Below are positions 1 to 10,890 of a DNA stretch of 64,000 nucleotides, in pieces. A program made the translations under genes and the position numbers. Source of the stretch: Syngnathus acus. Taxonomy: Eukaryota > Chordata > Actinopteri > Syngnathiformes > Syngnathidae. Position 1 is the stretch's first letter, and every line of letters starts with the position of its first letter. The stretch lies in assembly GCF_901709675.1 (NCBI RefSeq), contig NC_051098.1, positions 11,872,918 to 11,936,917 of the forward strand. The letters run 5' to 3'. The notes under the pieces were generated by a model, which saw nothing but the letters and a program-made list of their open reading frames with translations, did not search any database and had not been told where the DNA came from.

Positions 1-237
1 GGAAACTTCTATCATGCTTGTCTGACATGGTGCTAATTGGACTCAGTGTGCAAGAGGATAAAAAAAAAAAAAAAAAGCACTGTCTGGGGAATTATGTCCA
101 AGCCTCGGCTCTACAAGGCTCCAAAATGATATCATAAAATCAATTCTTTAACCCGGGTGCCCGGACTGTAATAAATGTGCAGTGGAAGAGACTCCATCCG
201 TCATTAATCGAAATTACACCCTCACGTTTGTTTATAG
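1..237. other. intron of the cysteine-rich membrane protein gene (partial)
   Basis: This is the sequence upstream of the first visible coding exon, which follows a splice acceptor ending at 237. It contains a 17-base A run near 61-76 and no other coding segment I can support. It is probably the 3' end of an intron, because the exon at 238 begins in codon phase 1 and needs an upstream exon outside the window. Confidence 0.6.
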
Positions 238-3200
238 GCCGGCCACATCCTCGTTTGTGCCCCGCTGGTCATTATTGTAACAGTTTGCCAGGAGGTGACA
301 GTAACGGATGGATCGGGCCCAAGCCTTGTCCCGCTCACACCTATCGAGCCGATCCCGGAGCGGGCAGTATAGGCGACTGCCTTCCTTGCCCTCCCGGGTC
401 CCACTGCAACAGCACAGGTGCCGCACAAAGCATCTCAAACAATGAGCACCACTCTACTCCTTGAAATGTTAATTAAAGTGGCGGCGGACTTATTCATAAT
501 GTTAATTAAAACGGCAAATGCAAAGTAGACACGTTGTGCAATATCTTATAATGAGGTGTAAAATGTTGCGTGGAGCTTCACCATCTTCTAGCTCGACATG
601 ACTCAAATTGAAAGCAAACTGCCTTTCCGGGTTATTTTAATTTCAGTTTGTGTGCACACATTTTGTCATCGAGCCTGTGGCGGGGATAAAAATTGAGTCG
701 TTTTAATATGACTGAAGACCGTGAATTTAAAACACATTACGTGAGGTGACATTGAAGATTGAGCGGTGGATTTGTAACAGAAGATCTTTTTTTTTAATCT
801 ACCAAACACCTGCTAGACATAATAAAAACAAACATATTGAGATCATATCTATGTGATGATTCTCCCGTCTTTATAAACATGGCTCTATCTCATAAATGAT
901 TAAAGAGCTCATTTCAGAACAACTGTCTATCAGGCCTTGCAGATTATTCCAACAATCCTTGCCCACCTGGATTCTGGTGTACTGGGTCTGGAGGACCCAT
1001 TTTCTGTCCAGCGGGCACAAAGAGGATGCTGCCTGGTGCTGCTGAACCTAGCCAATGTGAAGCATGTGCTGGTGGGACCTTCTGTCCAGACCCACAGGAT
1101 ACCGGGGAACCCAATGTGGATGGGATCCCATGTAGGGCCTCTTATGAATGCCCCATAAGTGAGTTTAGTCACACTTACCGTAAAAATGCAGATATGGAGA
1201 TGATGACCAAAGACGGGAATGAAAATAATTTTTGTTGACTCTTCAGGTTCAGCCTCGGAGAAGTTGTGCAGAGCTGGTTCATACTGCGGACCGCAGACTG
1301 CTGAGCCTGAAATTTGTCCGGCAGGTTATATTTGTCCAGCGGGGTCACGGTTCTACAATCTCCCCGAACAACTGTGAGCACACTAACCTTTCAATAGCCA
1401 AATATTTCTTGGCATAGAAGGCATTTTTTTAAAGGTGATTTTGATAAGGGAGCTTACTGACTCTGCAGTATGTGGATTTAAAAAAAAATAACCTTCATTG
1501 CACTCCCTCCGCAGCTGTCCGTTTCCTTTCTACTGCCCGGCCAACAGTTCTTCAATGAAGTCTTGCGATGGCGGCTCAAAGCCTGTCAACATCAGCCGAC
1601 TTAGAGGATCCAAAAAATGCTGCTGCAGTATATGTGAAGGTGGCACCTATCGACCTTACCTCTCAACTCTCTTCGAATGCCTGCCATGCCCTCCAGGATA
1701 CTTTTGCCCACCAGGTGTGTACATCCAAAAAAAAGGACACCGTCAATGTCAAGTATTTGTATGTAGAAAAAAAAATCCACTCATCCTTATCGTCCATATT
1801 TCACTTCCTGTGTTTTTATGACTTAGGTACTGAAGACTACAAGAGCAACTCTTGCCCCGAGGGGTATGTTTGTCCAACTGGATCCACACAACCGACACCT
1901 TGCCTCCCTGGCTCCTTTGGCAACCTGACCAAAGCTCAGACACTCGGTGACTGTCACCCATGTCCGCCCAACACCTTCAACCACCTCCATGCCCGGAGGG
2001 CCTGCTTCCCTTGTGGTAGTTCCTCCACTTCGCCACCAGGTTAGATTGCCTCATCCATATCTATTATATGTTCTGTAAACCATATGTGGAAAATTATTTA
2101 GGACACTTTACCTTAACTCATTCACTGCCATTGACGGCTATAGACGTCGAATATCTATTTTAACTGGGCTGGCACTGAATGAGTTAAAAGAGAAGTGAAA
2201 ATATAAGAAAGTCCACAACTGGCTTTATTCCAAGTATTAGAACTCATTTGTTTCGAGAACATTGCTTTGCCAAGCTTGATCAGACAATGGCCTTCCACAA
2301 AATTGGAAGGATATTATTTTCAACTTAAAAGGAATCATATCCTTCCTTTCCCATTAACCTGATAAGAAAGAGCCGAGTCCCGATTTTTTTTTTTTTTGCC
2401 GATACTGTTTATTCTTACAGCTCCGGAATAGCCACGTGGCACATTTATGTTTTTGTAGGTTCTTCATCTTGTAGCTGCACTGGCAAAAATCGCTCTTTTC
2501 AGCGCTCGGACGGTGCCTGCCTGTGCAGAACCGGCTTCATCTTTTATAACGAGGTGGACTTCAAAAGCTCGACTTCTGACAGTGCGCTGGACTGCCAGCC
2601 TGAGGTCACTCGGAATTCTATTACATATACTGAAAGCAAGTCAGATGTATACTACCAACTGGATATGATGTACGGTATTCATGTTTGTGTATGTTTTAGC
2701 TATACAAGAGATGCGCTCCAAGGCAGGTTCGACTGGCGGCATCCAGAGAATGTGTATCACCTTCCCTTTACTCCTGTAATGTAACATGTGGACCAGATGG
2801 AGGAACTCTGGATGTGGAGATGGGCATGTGATTAACACTCACATTTGTGTTTCACTCCATAGTCTGTAAAAGCGTTGTCATTTCCATAAAGATGTTTGTC
2901 GGGACTTTCAAGTGCGGTATTGTTTTCCCCAGCTGCCATTGTCAGCGATACGTGTCTGCTGAGGAGCTGTGCAACACTTCCTGCCTCTCCAAAATGCCTC
3001 AACTCTCAGCTCATGTGGCTCCAGATGGACAGTTGCTCCTCAGCGTTAAAGAAAAAGACGGCACAGTCTGGGTCAAAGTAAGATTTTGAATGATGGGCTT
3101 GGTAAAATTGACTGATTATTACTAATTGCTACTGTTTTATATTACTTTTGTTCTGGTGTACCTTGAATTTACCTTGAATTTCTGGGTAGACTGTGTTTGT

Positions 3201-6200
3201 CTGTCTGGATCAATTTTGTGAGTGTCTCTCAATAAAACATGACAAATACTGCTGGCCCAAAGGCTCAAAATGAAAATATTATTTTACTCTAATGGGATTT
3301 TTATGAAGCAAAGCTGTCTTTGGTTTTCCAATTTTCAAGACAAGCAAAACAAGAAGACGTGCGGTCATTTTCATAAGTGAAAGTTACCGTTTTTTTCCGT
3401 GTATAATACGCAAAATTTAACTAATTTATTGTCCTAAAATCTGGGGTGCGCATTATACATGGGTACAATTTTTTTTTAATTTTTTTTTTTTAATTTAATT
3501 TTTTTTTTTTTTTTTTTTTTTTAAGAAAATCATGGTACTGGTACGAGTATTGATTTATGTATTGTTCTCTTCTTGTCATGTTGTGAAAGAATGTGGGTTG
3601 AATAAATACCGAAAGAACAATAGTGTGTTTGTACTGTGCTCTGGTCATTTCGTCAAAGAAGGGATAATAGTCCTCTTCTCTTCTTGACTGACAATGAATG
3701 TGATAGTTTAATACAATCAGCAAATAACAAAATGCGTATTACAGGTAATATTTTATTTCACAACACTTTGCCTTGTTCCTTTCGTCTCTGCTGTTCACTT
3801 CAAACACGCTCCATACGAACGCAATGCTCTCGTATCAGACGCTTGCTCGATCACCTGCTTGTTTGCTGTCACAATGTACCCTACACAAATCCGAAACATT
3901 TGTTGCGGCTCCGAGTCACGACGAGGGGCAAGTTTTGGTTTCCAAGGGTGTTTTTATTCCTCTTCAACGTCTCTCCCATACAGAGCCGCCTTTTTCACAT
4001 GTCCGCACGTCACTTTCCTCTCTTTTCATCTGATCGCGGTGGTGCCTTTACGGGCAGTCGGAGAAATCAACGCCAACAAAAAAAATACATCCAGCCTAGT
4101 TAAGACCATACCAAAGACTACCCATTGCCTCCCTGCGTGTGTGACGATCATTGGGACTTTAAAAAAAAAAAAAAAAAAAAAAAAATTAAAAAAAAAAAAA
4201 AAAAAAAAACAAATTGGGTGCGTATTATACATGGGTACAGGCTTTTTTCCAGCATCAACATGCCATTGTTAGGGTGCGTATTATACATGGGGGCGTATTA
4301 TACACGGAAAAAAACGGTAATTGTTTTTTTCTTCAGTTTTATGATGTTGATATTTTGTCTTACATCGGTGGTTCTCATTGGAATTTTTTTTTTCCCCTTC
4401 AGACTTTAGTGGATGTTTTAGGACCAGACCCCCGTGCAATGAATATTGGCAAAGTCCATTTGGTTCAGTTTGATGCTCAAGGAGTGTTTGGTTGGATTCC
4501 CAAGCAAAGAGAAGACATTGAAATATTTCTTTCCGGTGATTTGACTTTCCAATAACAATAATCTATTTTTAATGTAATAACATTCTTAAAAATGGAAAAA
4601 TTACTGATTTAATTTGTCTGTTCTCAGAATCAATAGATGTCCTTGCTCCCACATGGAAAAAAAGAACCACAGGCGATAATGAAGATGACTTGCCTGTCCT
4701 TCCTCGTATTCCAAATCCAGTTGCTTGTCTGTCCACTGGTGACATGCTCATTTTCCATCTAACCATTAACCACACAGGTAACACTTTTATTTTATTTTAT
4801 TTTATTTTATTTTATTTTATTTTATTTTATTTTATTTTATTTTATTTTGACTGCACTAATTCATTGGCTACCAATAAGATCGCAGTCTCAGCCACTTCCC
4901 TTTCTACGAGAAAGACCACTTATTCAACAGTAACCCCAGCTGGGACTTTGGGGTCTTCAGACGTGTGCAAACACTCATCAAGCAGTCAAATCTGAATAAC
5001 ACATGGTAAGCCCCTGCTGGAATAACTTCAGAGTACAATACTTCAATATTTGCGATCATCATACTGTTTGATCTCCCGTCAGGTTTGCTCATGCGTTTTG
5101 GGAAGCGGGAAAATATGTATTCCTGGACAGCGCCGTCCCAGATTGGAGTTTGGTGGTAGTGGTGAGTGAGGATGGGACAGAATGTGACCCGCGGGCCCCG
5201 GCCTTCCAGGCCACGACCCCGGCACATCTTATCAAGTGTGGAGTCATCAAGAAACATCGACTAAACCATCTACCAGATTGGGGGACAATCGCAGGTCAGT
5301 ATCCAGCTCCGCTGTTTTTTATCACATAATCATCCAACGTGACATCTACTGTCTGTTCAGGCCTCCTGAGTTTGCTCTTTGTAGTCGTCGTGGCCGTGAC
5401 CACAACAGTTGTGGTTCTTTGGCCCAACAACGCCAAGCTGGTCTCCCAGTGGAGGACAAAGCCCAAATGGCGGAGTCTCGGAGAACCTCCGCGTCCTCCA
5501 GACTGTTCATGTAGTGAAGACAGGTACATTAAGCCGTTTTAGAAGCAGGGATAATTAAATTGTCTTTTGAGGTTGCTTTATTTAACCAAGACTTAAGAAA
5601 GCTACAGAGTCCCTATTTTTATGACTTTTATTTGTGTCCTCTTTAGTCTCGCTGGCTCTCCAGGGAGTCGAGGTGTCGGAGAGGGCGCTGAGGCTGAGGA
5701 GCCAACTATCTCCAAAGGTGGTAAGCTCGCATTTAAATGTAGATCTGTATTGAGTAGGAAGCTTAATGAAGCTTGAAAATAAATTTGCCGCGCACATTTG
5801 TAACTGTCTCTGAACATTGTGAAATATTATTATCCTGTAAAAAAAAAAAAATATGGTTTCGATATTGTCATAGCAAGGCTAAAACAAATGTAATGAAGGC
5901 CGCGAGGCACTACCAGTTGAGTAACCTCGTATCGACTCGAGCTTCAAGTTTCCTCATTGTGCTCTTTTGTATTATTCATGCAGCTTTATAGCATATTTTA
6001 ATGTCCGCCGGCTGCATTAAAAGTCCACGGAGCGTGACCGGGCAACATTTAAGAGCTCCCACCCCTATTTGATTGATGATAAGAGAACACAACGGCCATT
6101 ATCACGTTGAACTGTGCTAGTACTTCTATCTCTCCGTTACCCTTTGTGATTTTAATTGTGTAGTTATTATTCGTTACATGCACCATCTCGTCCTGTCAAA

Positions 6201-9200
6201 GTCGAGAGTTATTACGCGGGCGCTGATAAGGTGAGTTGAGTCGTGATAAGCGCTGTTCCGACGTAGGAATGGTATCAGGGCGCTGCGATTTGGAGGAGTT
6301 CAACGTCAAGACGTTGTACGACAAACTGGAAGATCAAAACCTTCACGTGGCTTCGCAGTTGGCGCGGCATCGGAAAGATACGCAGGAGTTTTACCGGAAC
6401 ATTAATCAACAGGTGGACGCCCTACAGGTGAGATGAGCAAACACTTTTCAGATACTTTGACAATGTCAAGCCTGTCTGGTGTTCTCAAGTGACACTTGCT
6501 TTTTTTTTTTTTTTTTTTAAGAATGTGTTTGTGAAGATTGATGGTAAAAAGCTGCATATCCTGAAACAACTGCTAGCGTCTCAAAATGCTACGAAGGATA
6601 ACCCGTACAATAAGACTGTTAAAAATAGGAATGATGAAGGTAAGAAAAAAAATTCTAGTCATGTAAAATACATTTTATTTTGATGAATATCTTTTTTTTT
6701 TTCAATTTTAATTATTTGTTTTCACATTTATTTTACTAAAAAAAATATGAATTTTTTAATCTCTGGTATTTACCAGTTGGTGAATCTGCAGCACTACTGG
6801 AAGCTGTTCTCAGATCTGTGGAGACCCTCTTATATAAGATGAACCAAGAGACTTGGCAGACCCAGGATCAGCCCTTTCACTTACACAGCCACAGTCAGGA
6901 ACATGAACGACAGGCTCAGAACAGTAACGAGACGACACTGGTACAACATTCACTTTGAATCTTTAACTTAATAACAGAGAAATTAATTCATCAAAGTATT
7001 GATTCCAAATATTCATGTCTAGGTTTCACCTATAGATTTGACCCAAATGGAAGCACTTTGCCATGATGCAAGTAAGTAACAAACCTTCAAAGTAGTTGAT
7101 GAGTAGTTCTTTTTTTTTTTCTTGCAGTTAATTCAACTCAGCTCACATCACAACAAGCAGCAAATTTGCATAGTGAACAAAAGTTTAAAAAAAAAAAGAA
7201 TCAAAGCTGATCAGTTCCACAGGCAGTTAAAATCTACTGTAACAGTCAACTTAAATTAAAAATAATTAAATTGTGTATTTGACTCTTTGACTTGACGGCC
7301 CCCTACCTTAATGAGCTGGGTATACAAATGACAGTGATGTAGGGGAGAATATTTTAACGCAAATGGTGCAGCAACTTATGTAGACAGACATCATAATATC
7401 TGAAGGCATATTTTCTCTGCCATCTGCAAAAAAAAAGACTAATACTTAGAAATATGGCAAAGAAATTGTGTTCAAAAAGTAAGATTTCCTTTTTCCGTCA
7501 ATTACAATTTTTTTTTCTTAGTGCATTCAAAGAGGACTGCTCCTTGTCTCAGTGATGTGGATTTAGCCAAACTAGTCAGCATATCTCCCTTGTACAAGAC
7601 CCTGCAAGAGATCCACCAATCCCTCCAGAATCCCACCCCATCTCATCCCATTCAACCTCTCCCCAATGGTAAACAAACACTAAAATCCCCCAAAGCAACC
7701 AAACCGGTTCTCCAAAATCCCCAAATAAACTCTCATTTCCTCTGCTTCCACAGTAATTTGTCCTTCATCCCAGGAGAACCCCAAAGTGCAACTCATTCCA
7801 ACCGCGCTGGACAGCCTCTCGCCTCCTCACTCGGCCGTTTTCCTATTTGGCTGCCGGGTGATGGAGCTGCTTGAGAAATGCCTCCCGTTGCCCTCTTCTG
7901 TGCTTCTCACGCTAACCAAGTCTCTCCCACTTTTGCCAGCGTGCTCCGATAATTGCTTGCTGGCACACTGCAGGGGGGACTTTTATTTTGACGCCGGCCA
8001 TCAAGTTCTTTATCTATCCGAGGCTAAGCTCGAGCACGTGGGACAATTTATCGCCATCGTTCTTCAATCCATGGTGCACGTAGCATCAGGTGATTGTAAA
8101 GATAAACTGAAAATTCAGCTAATCGCCTTTGGAAGCAGTTGAAAAGTATTTCTCTATTTCTAAACCATATTTTAAATGTAATCCTCAATCCAGGAAACAA
8201 TGCCCAGAGCTTCATGCAGGCTCTTCATGATGCAATCTCAGCTCTAAGTCTTCAACTATTCAGCCTGTCTTTCAAACAGAGCACAGCAGAAGTGCGTATT
8301 TGATGTTTCAATGTCACCACTGATACCATATGGCGTCATTTGACTGAATGAATCTTTCTCGCCCCAGGGTGCACTAAGCAAAGAATTTATCGACATCAGA
8401 GTTCCCAAAGGAGTACATTTCACTGATCTATTAGACGCAAGGTGAGCTAATAAAAAAGTGGAGTCGAATTTCCACATTTATTTCACGCAATGAGTTTTCT
8501 TCTTTCAGAGTGGAGAAATACAAGCATCCCATGTTAGAGCAGTTTTTTGCAAATCTCTCATTCAGTACAACTGAGGAAACTCAGACAGGTAAGAGCCTTC
8601 ACACAAAAGAAGGAAAAAATAAAATAATTTGCAATACTTTCTTACACCACAAGAGGGAGCCATAGTGCCACCCAACCATACTTAAATAATTATTGTTGTG
8701 CTGACGCGGGCATACTTGTCCTCTTCATCTGTTTAAATGAGAATATATGATCACAACCTAAAGCAGCAATTATATCGGAGTTTGGAACATAATGTTGATT
8801 TAGCAAAAGTGTTTCCATCAGCACAAAAGTCTCCTGCTGTTATTAGTCAAACAAACCAAGCGTCTCCGCCTCCACGCCTCTGGGCTTCCGCGAGCCTCAC
8901 AGCAGGCAGCGGTGTCAACTTTTCAGCCGCTGTACTTTCAAACAAATACCTTAATTATACCCGCTGGGAAATTGGTTTGCATTGCAATCATGGGGAAATT
9001 TATTAAGATCACCAATTGAGTCAGTCGATCATAAACGTATAAATATATTCATATTCATATTGTTCACCGGCTGAAATCAGTTTGCTTTGGAGTTGGGGGA
9101 CCGTTTACCTTGTAAACAACACACGTGTGCATTGGACCATGAAACAATTTACAATGGATCTAAAATGGTAGAAAACAGCTTTAATAAGCCGGAATGGAAA

Positions 9201-10372
9201 AAATAATAATAATTAATGAACTTGCATGGTTGGTATATTTTCATCAACAAAGAATATGCATTGATTGTGAAAACCACACTCGTCCAATTATTTATATATT
9301 TTTATTATAGTTATTAAATGATGCATGAATCCATAGACACCAATATGCTTATAAATAAATACAGGTTTTGAATTTTTTTTTACCGGTTGGTGATTTTAAA
9401 ACAAGACATCCCTGAAACATTTTGACCGTCTACACAGCACTTGGTTAAATATTCAGAAATTAAAAATGTCAACCCTGAAAAAAATAATAATAATTGGCCT
9501 TTTCAAGCACCGCTCTCATCATGGCAAAGACAGAAAAGCGAAGTGGAGAAAAAAAAAAAAAAATTCAATCTCCCCACATGAATAATGATAATAGACTCAT
9601 TCAAACAAATAAACACGTCCATTTGCAAATAGAAAGTGCGACCCCATTTGATGTTCGTGGGAGGAAATGACCCTGAAGTCACACTGCTTGCTTCGGCTTA
9701 AAGACTTTTGGTTCCAGGTGAATTGGTCCGATATCTTGCGCGGCAAAAAATAATGTGCTTTTTGTATAATGATGATTCTATCAAACATTGACCAAAAATC
9801 ACTTCCTTTTTTTTTCAGTTTTACCAACAAATGAGACTCCAATGGAGGTATGTGTAGCACAAACAAAATGATCCTCATTCTCTTAGCCCGTTGAAAAAAA
9901 TAGCTGTTTTCAAGGCGACCTGTGTGGAAGAGGAGATAGATCGCATGAACGAAGCCTTCTTGGAGATCAGCAGGCATCTGCAGAGCAGAGGTCATGTGAG
10001 CAAGACAGAAAAGGAGGAAGAAGACCAGTCTGTGGTAAGAAGCTGTTGCTACAAAGTGTTTGTTTGCCGAACTCATCTAATAAAACACTGATTAAATTAT
10101 CAACCAACACAAGAAATCACATCTTGAGTAACACGCTGCGTGATTGTGTCCTGTGGCAGAGGTCAGCTCTGCCAAGCTTGAGCCGTAATGAAGCACTCCT
10201 GCTGGATTTGAAGAGACGCTACATATCTCAGCGCCTCGATGAGCTCCAAATCACATTGGAGCGCATCGGGCGGCAGCGACCAGGCAGCGTGTCCAGCGCC
10301 GGGACGCACGAGGGCAGCGGCACGACTCAGCGGGCGCCTCTGGAAAGCTACGCTGGCACGGAACATTTGTGA
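238..10372 (+). CDS. large cysteine-rich (Ephrin_rec_like/GCC2_GCC3-type) single-pass membrane protein, 5'-partial, 25 exons
   Basis: I do not recognise a named gene. Exons by splice sites and phase: 238-417, 934-1158, 1247-1373, 1515-1714, 1827-2039, 2459-2726, 2933-3077, 4403-4535, 4628-4777, 4879-5005, 5083-5294, 5361-5523, 5647-5720, 6279-6427, 6522-6639, 6777-6940, 7023-7071, 7522-7668, 7754-8089, 8194-8291, 8368-8441, 8509-8588, 9819-9847, 9915-10034 and 10160-10372 (TGA). Every junction keeps frame, giving about 1,264 codons. The first six exons encode repeated CPxGxYC / CPPGxxC modules such as [27 protein letters not shown] and [10 protein letters not shown], typical of Ephrin_rec_like or GCC2_GCC3 repeats. 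A further extracellular stretch follows (2933-5294). One hydrophobic helix, [20 protein letters not shown], lies in the exon at 5361. The rest is a cytoplasmic region rich in charged helix-like sequence ([20 protein letters not shown] and the last two exons). The signal peptide and start lie upstream. Cell-surface placement is inferred; ligand and function are unknown. The exon at 2459-2726 has the least certain internal structure. Confidence 0.85.
2113..2187. repeat. short palindromic repeat (intronic, family copy 1)
   Basis: The ends are an 18-bp inverted repeat with one mismatch: TTAACTCATTCACTGCCA at 2113-2130 and its complement at 2170-2187. The core is about 39 bases and includes GACGGCTATAGACGTC. 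A second copy in the opposite orientation lies at about 26487-26552. It is a miniature foldback repeat in the intron between the exons ending at 2039 and starting at 2459. Confidence 0.7.
3384..4320. mobile_element. nonautonomous DNA transposon (MITE) with 28-bp perfect terminal inverted repeats
   Basis: The left end begins TTACCGTTTTTTTCCGTGTA (3384 onward) and the right end is its exact complement, finishing ...CGGTAA at 4320. The perfect match runs 28 bp, including an outer TTA/TAA that could hold a TA or TTAA target duplication. The subterminal motif GCGTATTATACATGGG recurs as direct copies near 3445, 4218 and 4275. Long T-rich (3470-3522) and A-rich (4160-4209) tracts mirror each other inside. 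There is no transposase ORF. The element is about 937 bp and sits in the intron between the exons ending at 3077 and starting at 4403. The TA-type flank suggests a Tc1/mariner-like or related source; this is inference. Confidence 0.85.
4783..4848 (+). repeat. (TTTTA)n microsatellite
   Basis: A pure TTTTA pentanucleotide repeat of about 12 units lies directly downstream of the donor at 4778, in the 101-base intron before the exon at 4879. It makes up most of that intron, so length variation here would change intron size. Confidence 0.95.
5361..5523 (+). other. transmembrane-helix exon of the cysteine-rich protein
   Basis: This exon starts in phase 1 after an acceptor ending CTGTTCAG and ends at a donor GTACAT. 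About 20 consecutive hydrophobic residues ([21 protein letters not shown]) are followed by a basic stop-transfer stretch ([13 protein letters not shown]). This is the only strong membrane span I see in the gene. It divides the cysteine-rich N-terminal part from the C-terminal part and supports a type I topology. Confidence 0.8.
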
Positions 10373-10793
10373 TTCCTCCTGCGGTATTCCAGCTGGTCGC
10401 GCTCGAGGCCAGCAGCCGGCGGAAACAGAGGTCCTGATAAGAGTGACCTTGATAGTCACGTATCAGCACAATAGAGTTGAAGCTTTGATATGCTACTGGG
10501 CTCACAGATACCACAGAGTCCAAATGTGCTGCATCATTCAAATCACTGTTTAGAATATAACTAAGGCGTGTGATGATCTTGTGAGACCAAATTTTTATGC
10601 GGCTGCTTAAAGAAGTAAACACTGGTAGTTTAGATTTTTCCGGAATTTATTTTCCGCATTTCTACGTCACCATTTTTTTTTTGAAGAAGAAGACTTTGGG
10701 ATTTGTTTTACGAACTCCCTGAGATATCCTTGCCCGCCCCCCAGGAAAAACTCCTAGCTTCGCCAGTGTTTGTACACACTCTGAAAAGACCAA

Positions 10794-10890
10794 AATAAAA
10801 GTTAATAAACAGTAAATAGGAAAGAACGATTCAGAAAAATAATCAAATTGTTGTTGTTTTTCCTCTGTACTACTATTGCAATCAAATAAA
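10794..10890 (+). terminator. candidate polyadenylation signals of the cysteine-rich gene
   Basis: AATAAA hexamers occur at 10794-10799 and 10885-10890, about 420 and 510 bases after the stop codon ending at 10372. Either would define a 3' UTR of ordinary length. No transcript evidence is available here. Confidence 0.45.

Noticed and set aside
3636-4103. 155-codon open frame
   Set aside because: It lies wholly inside the MITE at 3384-4320 and resembles no transposase.
6202-6230. possible 29-base exon ([10 protein letters not shown]) of the cysteine-rich gene
   Set aside because: It would end in phase 0 while the next exon at 6279 needs phase 1. Joining 5720 to 6279 directly keeps frame.
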